Of a stretch of DNA of 64,000 nucleotides, positions 10,976-23,200 are shown piece by piece. This stretch comes from Gnetum montanum. Taxonomy: Eukaryota; Streptophyta; Gnetopsida; Gnetales; Gnetaceae. The notes under the pieces were generated by a model. That model ran no database searches, had not been told where the DNA came from, and was given only the letters and a program-made list of their open reading frames with translations. The stretch is taken from assembly GCA_015680685.1 (NCBI GenBank), contig MNCI01010116.1, forward strand, positions 1,559,673 to 1,623,672, given 5' to 3'. Position numbers and translations under genes: made by a program. How positions within the stretch are numbered: position 1 is the first letter of the stretch; each line of letters opens with the position of its first letter.

Positions 10976-11974
10976 GGCTGCGAAGGAAAACCACTTCTTA
11001 TCAGATAAAATTTACTTAATAGTTTACAACTTTACCATATTTCACAAGAGAGAATACGTCAAATTAACAATGGATCCTGTGCCATCCATGGATCCTGTGC
11101 CATCCATGTTGATGCTCCAATGTTTGATGGAGTCAGCACCTCCCATGGGCACGGTAGTTGCGGAACATCTTATTTGCTTTGATGTACCAGGCCGTAAACA
11201 ATGGTCGTTGTTCCTCTAAGCCGTTAGCCTTGGTAGGTGGTCTTAACCACCTCTAGTTTAACTTCTATCTTCTGCAACATTTTCTTGTGCTTCGCAAATT
11301 CTGCTTCATATTTGCTGTAGGTGGCAGCCACTGTTCTCGGACGTCCTGTCAACATATCGCAGGTTCCAAATAAGTGCCAAACGAACGCAACAGGTAACCG
11401 CCTCAGACCAAAAACCACCAGCCACCAACAAGAAGTGTCCGATAGTCTCCTAAAAGAGTGTCCCCCCACCCAATGTTAATGTGTTTAAAATTTACGCATC
11501 AACCATCGTTGGAGTTGCTCCCTTGAATGTAGTCTTATCCCTTTGAATAAGATTTTCAACCACCAACAACCAACCGAGTGGCTCATAAGACGTTCAACCA
11601 CGAACAGAGTAGCTCCCGGATAAAGCTATAAATGCTGTTTTAACACTTTGAATTAGCCCGTTCTGCTACAATGCCATTGATTCATAAACAGAAATTTTGT
11701 TCCAGTAATTATACACACTGCACTATTAAGAGTCAGGCCGTCGGTTTCGTTTTCGCAAGTCAAATCTACGCGTGTCCAAGACGTTTAATCGGCCATTGAC
11801 GACAAGTCAATCAAGCACACCCAAGACGACTTGACATGAAACACACGACGCAAATCTTATCTGCGTGAAGGAATCCCTGGATAACTACAATCACATTTTC
11901 AGAAACTCTGAGTTTCCATGTTCGGCTGCTATTATTTTGGTGGAATTAAAACTCATCATCTCTGAGCAGCTTTC
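10976..11974. promoter_or_regulatory. Shared upstream region between the SNF2 and receptor kinase genes
   Basis: About 1 kb separates two divergently oriented genes. It holds an 18-bp tandem repeat (GATCCTGTGCCATCCATG twice, near 11073-11108) and a CG-containing stretch at 11735-11865 with several TTGAC cores. That stretch has a diverged copy at about 29950-30140. A short minus frame at 11224-11469 ends in KYEAEFAKHKKMLQKIEVKL and could be an exon remnant. I cannot confirm it. Confidence 0.4.
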
Positions 11975-14900
11975 ATGGCTGCTTTAGTGGTGGTGGTGCT
12001 GGTGTTTTTATTTTCAACCAGTGTGTCTGCTCAAGAAGGTTTGCAGTTAAGCTTGAATTGCGCTCTCTGCTTTATTTTTTAATTCTTTTTAATTTTTTAC
12101 ATCGAGGAACTCGTCGTTTATGAGCCTGCACTTTTACAGGATTTTTAAATATTTTATGTGGAACCAAGTCTTCTAACGAATCGGGCAATGGGCTTTTCTG
12201 GATCCCTGATACAAATTACATCAATGGCGGAACATCCATCGGTATCGAAAATGATGACATCTACAAAACTATTCGCAGATTTGAAAGACCTATGCGTAAA
12301 TCTTGCTATAAACTGCCCATCAGCCCTAACGAGAAGTATCTCCTCAGACTCAGGTTCGACACAGATAAATTTCAACCTTCCTCTTCTTTCAATTACAGTA
12401 TCGAAAGCCAAGACATGCTGTCCATGAACCAGGCCAGTACAGGCAGCACAACAGTTGACGAACGAATGCTGACAACATCTGGAAAGGTTCTCTACGTTTG
12501 CTTAATCAGACAAACGAACGAGGGGTCTGATCCATTTATAAGTGCCATTCAGCTCATACGACTTCGGCGTAAAATGTACCTGCAAGCGAAGAGGGGAAAA
12601 ATGCTGAAACTGGGGGTCAGAATCTATGTATACAGTTCAAATCATAAGCCTATCAGGTATGCTTGTTGCTTAATTCTTCTGTGGTTTCATGTCCAACTTT
12701 GCAAATTTTAAAGCATTTTGCTTTTCCTATTTTACCTCATTTGGGTAAGTTGCTAGGCGTAGTTCCTCAAAAAGATTAAGCTTTTGTTCATGCTCCAAGG
12801 TCATGATCCTTTTATTGTCATCGTATGTTCACAGGTACCCAGATGATAAGTTCGACCGAGTTTGGACATCTGCTAACTTCAAGTTGGAAGGTCCAGTAAG
12901 TTCCAACGTGACCTCCATAGTTGTGGATGAGACCAATAATCTTCCTCCTTCCCAAGTAATGGAAACAAGCATCATAATAGACACCATTTGGAATCATACA
13001 TTCCACTCGATCCTTCCAGACAGGCCAGCATTGTTCTTTTGCTACTTCGCTCAGTTTGAAGACAACATGACGTTGTTCAGGTTTAATGTTTCTATGGAGG
13101 AACAGAACATCGCTCTGATCTTAGACAAGAAATACACTGCTCGGGAGGTTGCCCTGACGCCCAGAAGAAAGCTTGAAACTTATAATCTGACTCTCAGTGC
13201 AGCTGCAGCTGATAGAAAAGCAACCCTGAACTCTTACGAAGGCTACTACATTATGCAGACAGATCCATTTACCAATCCAACAGACGGTGAATTCTAAGCC
13301 TGGAGTATTGTTGCAGTGCAAATATTATAATATTAAAAAGTGGGTCCGTGTGGATTATTGCTGATTTTGTGGGTTTGATACTGAACAGTGGATGTTTTAC
13401 AAGAATTCAAACAGACGTTTGGCTTGAAGTTTGGATCATGGATATCTGATCCCTGTTACGGCGTCGCCTGGGATCACATAGAATGCTCTGGGACATGGGT
13501 CTCTGGAATGTGGGTGAGACCTTTCAATTAGAAGCCAAAGAAAAATAGCAAATTTTTTGTTCTGATTTTTTTCCCTTTTATGGCATTTCATCTTTCCCTG
13601 TTATGCGTTTTACACTTCACAGGAATCTTTCCGGGAGTGATCTTAACGGTCAGATACCTCTAACACTCGGAAATTGTACTTATTTGGAGTATTTGTATGT
13701 CCCAAAACAATTAGGCTGATTTTTACTATTTGTTTGAGTTAGCTTTCAATAAATACAAAATGCAATGGCTCTGATATAAGGCATATGTGGGTTTCCTGCT
13801 TTTTTCGGAAGGAATCTATCCAACAACAGTTTGACAGGAACTATTCCGGATCTTTCTAAGCTTACCCGATTGACGACACTGTAAGTTGATTCATTTTTCC
13901 AATGGACAGTTTGGCATGAATTTGTCAAGGATATACTCTAACAACAGCTTCATCTTATGAAGAAATTTACAAAACAACAAGCTTAATGGTAGCCTTCCTG
14001 ACTGGCTGAGCATTCTGCATTATCTTAGGGAATTGTAAGCAGTTTATTTTTTTTTTTCAATCATTATTTTAGATTCAACAACCCCCAGACGGACCTATTC
14101 TGTTTCTCATCCTGTGAAATACTTGACGACAGGTCAATTCAGAATAATAATTTCTATGGAGAAATTCCAAGACAACTTCTTCAGCGTGTCCAACAAGATG
14201 GCTTACAATTCAAGTAGAAAGTTTGACATATGGATTTGATTATTAACTCTGGCTTTGTGCTGTTAAACACATTATCGTGTTTCCATTTTTATTGTTTACG
14301 TATTTATTTATTCATTTGGTACTAACTTTTTTTTTTTGGTTGTGGTCACAGTTACAGTGGCAACCCAATGCTGCGGATTCCCAAAGAAGATAAAAACAAC
14401 AAGAAAAATGTCATTATTTTCGTTACAGTGGGTGTAGCCCTTGCGTGCATTGTTTTATTCATCCTTTTGGCTTTTATGACTGCTAAAATGAAAGGGAGAC
14501 ACCACGGAACCTTGCTTGCAAAGAATAAAGGTTAACTTAAATAAATTACTCTTCTTCTATAATATTGGTAATAAATTGAGTAGCTGCATTTTTAACCATG
14601 TAAAGCGTTGATGCAGAGAATCTTTTAATAGAGATCCCTGAACGATCCAATTTTAGGGTCTTCACAGCCGCAGAGATCCTCAAGGCAACTGGAAATTTAT
14701 GTAGCATCATTGGCAAGGGAGGCTTTGGTACAGTGTATCTTGGAATTATGGAAAATGGAAGCAAAATTGCGGTTAAAGTTGTGTCTGCCTTCTCCGATCA
14801 AGGAAAAGAACAATTTTTAAACGAGGCAAGATTTTAACTTCCAATTAGCTATATGGTTCTATCGTTGGTCGTCTGTGTTTATGTTTACGCTGAAAATAAC

Positions 14901-16093
14901 TACTTGTTTCTTCCTTGTTTTAACAGCTTCATCTCTTGTCTGCCGTGAATTACAAACATTTAGTTTCCTTGCTCGGATACTGCATCGAAACTCATGAGCT
15001 GATGCTGGTATACGAATACTTGGAAGGGGGATCTCTAGAAGACTGTCTTTACGGTGAATTTCACAAATCAAATTGAATTCTTTATCGGTTTTTCAATACC
15101 CTTTATGTGAATTAGGGCTAAATCATAAATTTCTGAAAACACCAGGGTCTGACTCAGAAAGGAAAGAGCTAACGTGGAAAAACAGAGTCCAGATAGCACT
15201 GGATACAGCACTTGGTAAGCAGATTTCAAAGGATTTTCAATTTAATAAACAGTAAATAGAAAAGGCTGAAATTGGTGTTTTTGCAACTTTAGGGTTGCAA
15301 TACCTGCACGAATTGTGCACCCCCAAGATCATTCACAGAGATGTGAAACCTGCAAACATTCTTTTAGGCAATGGTCTCAAAGCAAAACTCTCAGACTTTG
15401 GCATATCTAAATGGACAAAGGACGACCAGGCTACCCATATAACCACTGCTATAAAGGGAACCCCTGGATACATGGATCCTGAGTATGGCCATGAACTTTG
15501 TCTCTTATTGTGGATCGATACGTTGAAATCAACAAATAATATTGTGCTAATCTGAAAGTTGTGGACTTGTCACAATGTACAAGGTATTTCAAGACCTTTA
15601 TGTTAACCGAGAAAAGTGACATATACAGCCTTGGAGTGGTGTTGTTGGAGATGATTTGCCACAGACGACCAGTGGATAGGACGCTGCCGCTGGAACAGAT
15701 ATTTCTAGCCCGATGGGTAACTCTTAAAATGCATTGTGGTTTAAAGTTTAAACCTTGAGCTTTTAGAAATCCAATGAATAACTATATGGATGAAAACAGG
15801 TAAAACCGTTCTTGGAGTCAAATGATTCAGCGATCCTTCTCAGTGTTGTTGACAAGAATTTGGTCGGACAATTTTGCAGTATAGAATCACTACATCGAGT
15901 TGCAAAACTTGCAATGGAATGTGTTGCTGAAAACCCATCAGAACGGCCAGATATGAACAAAGTTATTGCAGAATTATCTCAAGCACTCCAAGAAGAAGAG
16001 GGAAATAAATTATCAGTAGGGCCAGATGAAATTATTTTATCAGCAGGGCCAGATGAAATTTGTTTAAGTTGTGACGATTTCCCTGTTCCTTGA
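11975..16093 (+). CDS. Malectin-like/LRR receptor-like protein kinase, 882 aa, 15 exons
   Basis: Exons: 11975-12038, 12140-12656, 12835-13286, 13389-13509, 13623-13694, 13812-13880, 13963-14034, 14133-14213, 14352-14530, 14617-14825, 14927-15053, 15146-15214, 15293-15482, 15584-15716, 15800-16093. They total 2649 nt in one open frame. Domains: signal peptide (about 1-19), malectin-like domain (about 25-345), SDPC motif then LRR units on exons of 72, 69 and 72 bp (about 385-455), one membrane segment (about 496-520) and a kinase domain (about 558-825). Kinase residues present: GKGGFG (575-580), AVK lysine 596, HRDVKPAN (692-699), DFG (712-714), GTPGYMDPE and [12 protein letters not shown]. It is therefore a probably active RD kinase at the plasma membrane. 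Family members sense cell-wall, peptide or microbe signals; the ligand here is unknown. Intron 10 has a GC-AG donor. The C-terminus has a short tandem repeat. Start chosen as the first ATG before the signal peptide. Confidence 0.9.
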
Positions 16094-16703
16094 TCCAGCA
16101 CGGATACTCTATTCTTTTCTGCTACCTTGCATCATCCTCCTCCTAGCCTTTGTCCCAGCAATATGCAGTTGGCTATATTTTACCTTTGGTACATTTGCTG
16201 AATTCAAATGGAGGACTTGCAATGTAAGGAAACATGGGCATGACTATCTGTTAGTTTTGCTGCTTTTGCTTATTTGATGAAAATACTGCATAAAATTTGA
16301 AAACAGGACTTGTTCTGTTTCGAAGTACTGGACATCGTTTTTGGGTGGCTATCAATGCCACCGAACGTCCAATTTCTATGTAGAAATTTAAATTACAGAA
16401 AATCACAAAAGTACCTTTTGTAAAAATACTGGCCGTAAAATTTTCCTTATTATATCCATGTGGAACAGAATCCTGTTTCACCCTGTTTCTTTTTCGTAAA
16501 GCATTGCACTGTATTGTTAGAGATTGATTCTGATAGACGGTGGATATGATGCTACTTGAAAAAGAGATGGCTCTAGCCATATGGGCAACATTTAAAATTT
16601 AGATTCATTCGTTTAAAAATATTTGTCTATACAAAATTCAAATCAATGAGAGGAAGAGTATGCAGCAGAGCGTCAAATAGCAGAGTGACAAAAATTGCAA
16701 TTC
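16094..16703. other. Probable 3' UTR and downstream flank of the receptor kinase gene
   Basis: No further kinase exon is visible after the TGA at 16091-16093. A minus-strand frame at 16251-16580 has no recognisable features and is not called. Confidence 0.4.
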
Positions 16704-16880
16704 GGTGTATCACTCGAAAATTCTTCAATAAGGGCAAACACTGGTGAAGTTCAAGAAATTCTCTCAGCACTTCTGACAGAAGAAACCATATATTGTTGTA
16801 TCACTGGAAAATTCTTCAGTAAGGCCAAACACTGGTGGAGTTCAAGAAATTTTCTCAGCACTTCTGACGGAAACCATATT
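16704..16880. repeat. Tandem duplication of about 91 bp
   Basis: Two adjacent, slightly diverged copies at about 16704-16794 and 16795-16880 share TGTATCACT, AAAATTCTTCA, CAAACACTGGTG, GTTCAAGAAATT and CTCAGCACTTCTGAC. No coding role is apparent. Confidence 0.8.
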
Positions 16881-17139
16881 AAGAAGACAGTCGAAATTCC
16901 TTTTGAGTTAAGATGATCTGAATTTTTGTTGAACAAGTTTATCTCAATGTTATGACATTAAAACCCAAATTTCATATCATAAAATTTTAAACAATAAGTG
17001 TAGATGAGTATAAATAATAAATAAGTATGATTTGAAATGTCTTACAAAGTAAAACACATGCAAAGTATGGATGATACAAAAATAAGTACATATCTAGGAA
17101 ATAAACACATAATCACTAAGACAAGGTATCTTATAATCA
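16881..17139. other. AT-rich intergenic region
   Basis: No recognisable feature. Confidence 0.3.
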
Positions 17140-17375
17140 TCATCCTAGCCTTATCCCAACAAAATGGATAAGCTACATGAGTTTATTTTTACCATTCACC
17201 TCTATGAAGAGCTAGATCTTTGTTTACTTGTAGTTTCTTCAAATCATCTTCTATTGTTTTTTCCAATGTCTTCTTTGGTCTTTCTTTCAATAACTTTTCT
17301 ACAACAATGATGTAGCAACCTTTGTTTATAGGCTTAATGGTTAATCTTCTTTGTATATGTCCAAACCATCTAAGG
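17140..17375 (-). mobile_element. RTE-type LINE, 3' end of the reverse transcriptase ORF and tail
   Basis: The minus strand encodes LRWFGHIQRR, then ERPKKTLEKTIEDDLKKL and KDLALHRGEW. This is the C-terminal signature of plant RTE-type LINE proteins. After the ORF comes a tail reading CATGTAGCTTATCC...GGGATAAGGCTAGGATGATG, typical of RTE/Au tails. The LINE is interrupted at 17375 by the LTR element; its continuation (AATAAGATGA) is at about 23745-23765, and removing the insertion plus one TAAGG copy rejoins the LINE. Only the 3' end is recognisable. Confidence 0.75.
17371..17375. repeat. Target-site duplication TAAGG (left)
   Basis: TAAGG directly before the left LTR. The same 5 bp follow the right LTR at 23745-23749. 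Confidence 0.85.
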
Positions 17376-17919
17376 TGTAACAACGTTGCCTCGACGTTGC
17401 CCGACACCCCAAGGAATTCACGAAGATCCAATGGATCCGGGGTGGAAGACCTGGGGAATACGCCTCCAACAAACAAGCATCTCACGAGTGAGTGCAAGCA
17501 GAAGCACAGCTTCTTAATGTACATGACCACGCACACAAGCAAACACACAACCTTGTAGACCACATCGGTGGGAGGGGAGACGATGCACCTACAAGGGAAG
17601 ATGCCTCACCTCCAGATCCCTCACAATCTAGTACAAGGTGTGGCCTGGCACCGCACCAAAACTATCCAGTCTTGGCTGCCTACATATCTATGACCGCCGT
17701 AGAATCAGGGCCATGTAGTTCTCCACGGAGAAGAGCGGGAATGAAGAGGGCTTAGAAGAGAGTTGCAACAGGAGGGTGTCCTATTGCTAGCTTGGTACCA
17801 CCAAGCCGAGGTGGGGTTTGTAACACTTGAGAGCCACCCGAGGGTGCCTCAGAGTGTTCCATGGCCCCCGAACCATGGGGAGAGCCCAAGAGAACCACCG
17901 CTCTTAGAAATCTCTCACA
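17376..17919 (-). repeat. 3' LTR of the family 2 element
   Basis: 544 bp. Same length as the right LTR and near-identical over most of it, with scattered substitutions. It carries the short frames at 17492-17755 and 17763-18035, which are LTR shadows and not genes. Confidence 0.88.
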
Positions 17920-17935
17920 ATCCTCCCCCACACAA
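17920..17935 (-). other. Polypurine tract of the family 2 element
   Basis: The minus strand reads GTGTGGGGGAGGAT directly before the LTR start. The related fragment at 54800-54812 has GCAGGGGAGGAT at the same place. Confidence 0.75.
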
Positions 17936-20900
17936 AGAAGCGACGTCCTCAGAGTGGGGCCTAGGATATCTTCGAGTGTACACTTCTACATGGGTTCGAA
18001 ACTCCATCAATTCCGGGGATCCGTCAACTCCTTAGACGCTAGGCTTGAAGGAAGGTACCAACCCCAACACCTGATACGTCCTTCCATCCAATGCCTTGCA
18101 TGAAATGTAAGGGAAATTGGAGGAAGCCCAAGAATTCCCTTCTCTATACGAGCAGAGAGTCCAACCCAAAGGGCCAACGTTTCTAAGGTGTCCCTTAGAT
18201 CTGTCCCTTCTGAGGGTCTAGAGACATATCTTCTTACGTAAGCCCACACTTATGCAAGAAGACAGCTCCTCTTCCACAAGTCTTGCTGAGTTCCTCTGTT
18301 AATGGCATCTTAGCACCCATTGATTTTTTTTTTTATTTTTTTTTCACCAGGGCCACTTCCCATGGTGAGGGACTTGGGAACATCACACCGAGAGGGAGGA
18401 CATGCTTCGATGAGCTATGTCTCCGCAAGCAACTCATGCTTGCCAGAACTCCATGTTCTGCTACTCGCATCAAGACCCATGGGGTCTCACCAGTGCAACC
18501 ATCTAAGCACTGATTCCATATGCATCGATACCGTGCGCATTCTCTTTTCCTCATCATGTTTGTTCAAGCTGGCATGAAAGGCGTCAAGCATGTTCAGCCT
18601 TACAAACAAGGTACAAGAACAGATCTTTGAGCTTGACCTTGCCATCTGCAAACACCAGCATCACATGCCTCAATTCATCATTCATCATTCCATAGTATTC
18701 CAACGAGAGAGAAGATCCAGAAATCTATTTGGAAACTTCTCCAGGAGGCTAACATACAACAAGCCCCAACTATTAGCAACACCTCTTGTGATTATCCAAC
18801 ATCAAGAATTCCTGCTCGAATGTTAGAACAAGTGAAGGGTCAATTGGGTAGCCAACCCCATGACAATCCTCCATCACCTGTCTCATATCAACAGTAAGTA
18901 TATCATCAAATGGAACCATAATATCCCCTTCATGGAGAAGGATCACCCACATTTGCCATCTGCAAGCTATCCTTCCCACACCAAGTTATGGGACAAGTAC
19001 CATTTTCTAAACACAAGGTCCAAGAACGACTGTAGAGTCACCTCAAAGAGTAACCAGATCGTGAATTCTCTGAGGAACATCAACGTTCTCAAAATTTGCA
19101 TTTCCCCACTATATCAAGAACAACTGCCAGCCTCAAGATCAACACCTTTCAGTAGATTTTGCACTTGTAGGAAGGATACTCTTTGGGAGGTTTCTTCCAT
19201 AGGTAAGTATAGCAGCCCAGCTACACCTTACCCATCATACACGCCCAAGTAGTCAATATAGCCAATAGAACCATATCGTGGAACTGTCACCAGCTGAGGG
19301 AAGACATGGGTTCACAAGTCTTACCCAATTTTGAATTTTCCCTTGAGAACAACTCGAGACACCTAGCATTTCTGTTTTATCTTGGGAGATCTGGGTTTTG
19401 TTTCATACATCCCAGTCAAGCCCATTTACATCAATTTGTGGTGGACAAGGCCACACCACTACCTATTGTCATTCAATCCAACAACAGACACAAGTCAACA
19501 ACAACATCTTGCCCATAGGGGGACCAGGTCCTCAAGATAGTTTTTACATGGAATGGGCTTTCATCATCATCATTTACAATTCAAACACAACACGATTCAT
19601 CCCCAAAGGATTTACAATAAGGATGGTCTACCAGAGAACCCCAACAAGGAAGTTCCTATGAAGCCTCCAACACTAAGAGAGACAAGATCATGCCTTGCTT
19701 ACACGAAGAGCAATATGTATCTTTAATTTACATCAACAACACAACCTCACAAATGAGGTTTCATGAATTTCACTAGGGTAACAACATTTTATCTCTGAGA
19801 ACAAGCCCCACGAGTTCACGAACATAGGACCCAAGCTAAGAACAAGTCCCGAACATCAACTGATTATAGGAGACAACCATCTCAATACCACCTGCCTTAT
19901 TATTTTAGGAACTGAAGAGGGCATCCATTGAAATAGAGAATGATCCCTCATGATCAGCTCTGCTATCCCACCAGGGTGGTGAGAACACCAACAAGAATTA
20001 ACCTCACACCAGGGACATGGGACAATACATCCAAGAGGGACTACGTGATACATTAGTGTACATAAGGGACAAGGTACATAGGAAAATTTTAGCAAGACAC
20101 CATAGCCTATTAGGCACAACAAGTCCTCAATCATGGAATCACACCACAGACAACAAACGCACCAATAAGTCCCAATCTATGAGAGCACATCATAGCTCTC
20201 CAAAGCACCAAAAGCAATTAGTCATGAGAGCCCACCAACATGCACAAATCATTACAAGCCCACAATTATTGAGAGCATCAGCTTGAGTGTTTTGAGCACA
20301 TTCAAGCCCACCAAGCGAGGCCACCAAGAGAAATCACAATTTATGTATCTATAACGTCATTTATTCAAAGATGGACCACCATCCCAACGTTTGAACAACT
20401 GCCCCATGATCGCTTTCAACATGGAAGAGCAAGTCTAGGTGCCAATACCCAGAACTCAACTCAAATCCACCGCTAGACATCATATTGATCTAAATTTCAG
20501 TCACCATCAATCATCTAGGGACAAAATCTTTGCCAATCCAGGAACACAAGAGAATGTGTTCCCAAGATTTGTCCTGTCTTAGGGACGTTCACCAAGAATA
20601 CACCATCCAGGCATGCCAACATCATCAAGAACACATGGCACTAGTTCAAGAGCATAAAGGGCAAGGACATGCCCTGGTACGTTCGTTACAACATCGTTTC
20701 ACAACTAAAGCATTTCTCATGAGGTTTTCAGCAGAATTATACATCAAGGCACAAGGCCATTTACAGCATATAGTAAGGTGCTTCAAAACAAGCACAAGGA
20801 AAACACCATACATCAAGCTTGGCCTTGTCATAGGGTGTGGCATAGGCCTACAACCAGGAGACAACTGAGTCACATAGGCAATACATCCAGCACTTTTGAG

Positions 20901-22900
20901 TGCATACAACAGAATTGAGAATACCACAAGGGTACATTTCACACACCCAAAGATAGGATTACATTCATATATGGGAACAACCATGGTATTTGGGAATGCT
21001 ACCTAGCCCTAAAAGGCTATAGGACAAACTACCCAAGCCCTTCCTAGGCTGGAAGATTTAGGCCACCAAGAGCATACCATGAAAGAACCATGCTATTTTG
21101 AGAAAAACCTATCTCTGTCACGAAGCATAAACGATCCTCTGTCATTGCACCACTGTCTCAAAAGATACAAGATCTACTGTCACACTGAACCCACTGCACG
21201 AGTAACATCAAACGAAAATAATTCGAGACACGAACGCAACAATTGAATAATGAAACACGCCAACTGAGTAACCACCATCCTACCATAGTGGGACCTCATT
21301 GCATTGGGCACTCCTGGGCCATCAGTATCCGGCATGGCCAAGGATACCATTTCATGCCATCTGCTAGCCTAATATCTGTAGAGTCTAGGATAGATCACCA
21401 TCCTCTGTTAGTGCTCCCCAAGCACTGAGAGGCAAACAAATCATAATGTACCTACTGATACATCACAGCCAAGGTACTAATACATCCGCAACCCAATGTT
21501 GGGATTTTGAGACCAAATAATCAGTTCATGAAGGTCTCAGGAGCACATACCTTCCCCATAGACATAGTGCTCACAGAATCAACTGAGGTCACCACTGGCT
21601 ACATCTTTGTACCTGTGCTACCTGCAAACACTGAGACACAAACTCAGAAATATAGAAGTTAGCAGGAACACGATTAGCACATCAACCTCATATACGACCA
21701 TCAAGCATGATCATATAACAAAGTCATAGCACTCTTGCACATCATAAAATCAAGACCTCGGCAACATGCATAGAGATCAATCATGCAAAACATTGATGGA
21801 AGAATTTGATCCCCACTCAAACAAACAATTTCATCATGAGACACACCAAGAGAGAGATAGCTCACTCTCAGAATTTCAATATTCATACACAACAATCAAT
21901 CCCAGCAACTAATACTAGTTTCAACCAGGATCAAAATCTCAACACAATCGTATGAGTCATGGGCAATAGACAATCATCATCTCAACCCAAAAATAAGGTG
22001 AAAGACCAAGGTCTATCCAACAACAAGTCTGCATTAAACCAATTTTCACAACAACGAGAAACATCATGGAGGATGCGTTCACAAGAAGACTCTCCTCAAA
22101 AGAGGTGCAGTCTCAACAAGAACCAACAACAGGATGACCCACACCAATTAGTCTTCAAATCAAAGTGACCAAGGAATGTTACCAATCATAATAGTGATGC
22201 CACAAGCCCAAGGGCAACACCACCAGCTCAACAAAGGAGCACAACTCTCTAAGATCAACAATAAGGACGATCATACCTCATGCACAAGAAGTTGTGAAAC
22301 AAGAAAACAAACATTTGGCTTTGGGATGACACAAAAAACCATTTCAGCCTCAATGTTCCCAACAATAATTCATCATACCGCGTAAAACATTTAAGCCTTG
22401 CGTTACGAACGATAGACACAACCACGATAACACGCATGCAAAATTTGAAAGTGCAACCAAGAAGACACGCATACACAACTAGACAAACATACAATCGTAA
22501 ACACGAACGTATGAAGTCTCCCGGCAATGGTCTTAGTCCACCTAGAACAAGGCTCACCAAGAGCACATGTCCGAAAGACCTTCATCCTGAGGTATCTGGG
22601 AACCATCTTGTCCCAATTTGTATTTTCCCATACTCACTGTATCTAGGGTGAGTGGGAGTGCCAAAGATATCATATCCTGCACAATTCAACAAATGCCATC
22701 TCGAAACATGTCCTCTGGGTGGAAACCGAAGCGGAGACTCGGTCCGATTCATCCCAGATGAATCACTGGAGACCTGAGATGGGAGCTCCTTGAGTAACAA
22801 AATTCTTGAGTTTCCAATAGAACTCCTCTCAACCATATCGCATACAATCACAACTAGTCCAACCACAAGTAAACAACAGGAGGACATCACCAAGATGCCA
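17936..22900 (-). other. Interior of the family 2 element, non-coding, strongly strand-biased
   Basis: About 5 kb without a recognisable protein. From about 18550 to 22700 the plus strand is conspicuously rich in A and C, so the element's sense (minus) strand is G/T-rich. Many short frames exist but none resembles retroelement proteins. A T-rich run lies at 18324-18343. Confidence 0.6.
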
Positions 22901-23041
22901 TCATTTCTCTGGACCAGGATGGGCTAAGGCCTCATCAACTACCTTGACATGATCCCATAATGTTTGAAACTTAGTCTCATATTGACCAATTTTTAGATTT
23001 GTTTGAACATCAGCCATGTCACTCAGTCTGCCAGGCTCCAT
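22901..23041 (-). CDS. Small ORF (46 aa) near the 5' end of the family 2 element
   Basis: ATG at 23041, TGA at 22901-22903. The product contains MADVQTNLKIGQYETKFQTL and is hydrophilic. It starts about 145 nt downstream of the primer site, where a gag start or upstream ORF would be expected. I do not recognise it. It may be the last remnant of a gag frame, since the frame continues after the TGA. Confidence 0.3.
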   Translation of the reverse strand: MEPGRLSDMADVQTNLKIGQYETKFQTLWDHVKVVDEALAHPGPEK

Positions 23042-23186
23042 GTTTGCTAAATGGAGCTTTAGCACAAGGCCACCCTCCAAGGGAGTGGTTAGCCGAAGTT
23101 GAGAATGGTGAAAACAGAAACCTCACTAACCACAAACCCTGATACCCACTTAGAGAAAAACTTTTACCAATAACTTAAACTGTGAA

Positions 23187-23198
23187 GCTCTGATACCA
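23187..23198 (-). other. Primer binding site, tRNA-iMet type
   Basis: The minus strand reads TGGTATCAGAGC, the classic plant initiator-Met tRNA complement, two bases after the 5' LTR end. Confidence 0.92.
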
Positions 23199-23200
23199 TT

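Noticed and set aside
11224-11469. Minus-strand 81-aa frame between the two host genes
   Set aside because: The C-terminal half looks somewhat exon-like, but there are no supported splice sites and no recognisable domain.
16251-16580. 109-aa minus frame downstream of the receptor kinase gene
   Set aside because: No domain; lies in the probable 3' UTR/flank.
20530-20984. Overlapping 112-aa frames on both strands in the family 2 interior
   Set aside because: No similarity to retroelement proteins; a product of the G/T versus A/C skew that lowers stop frequency.
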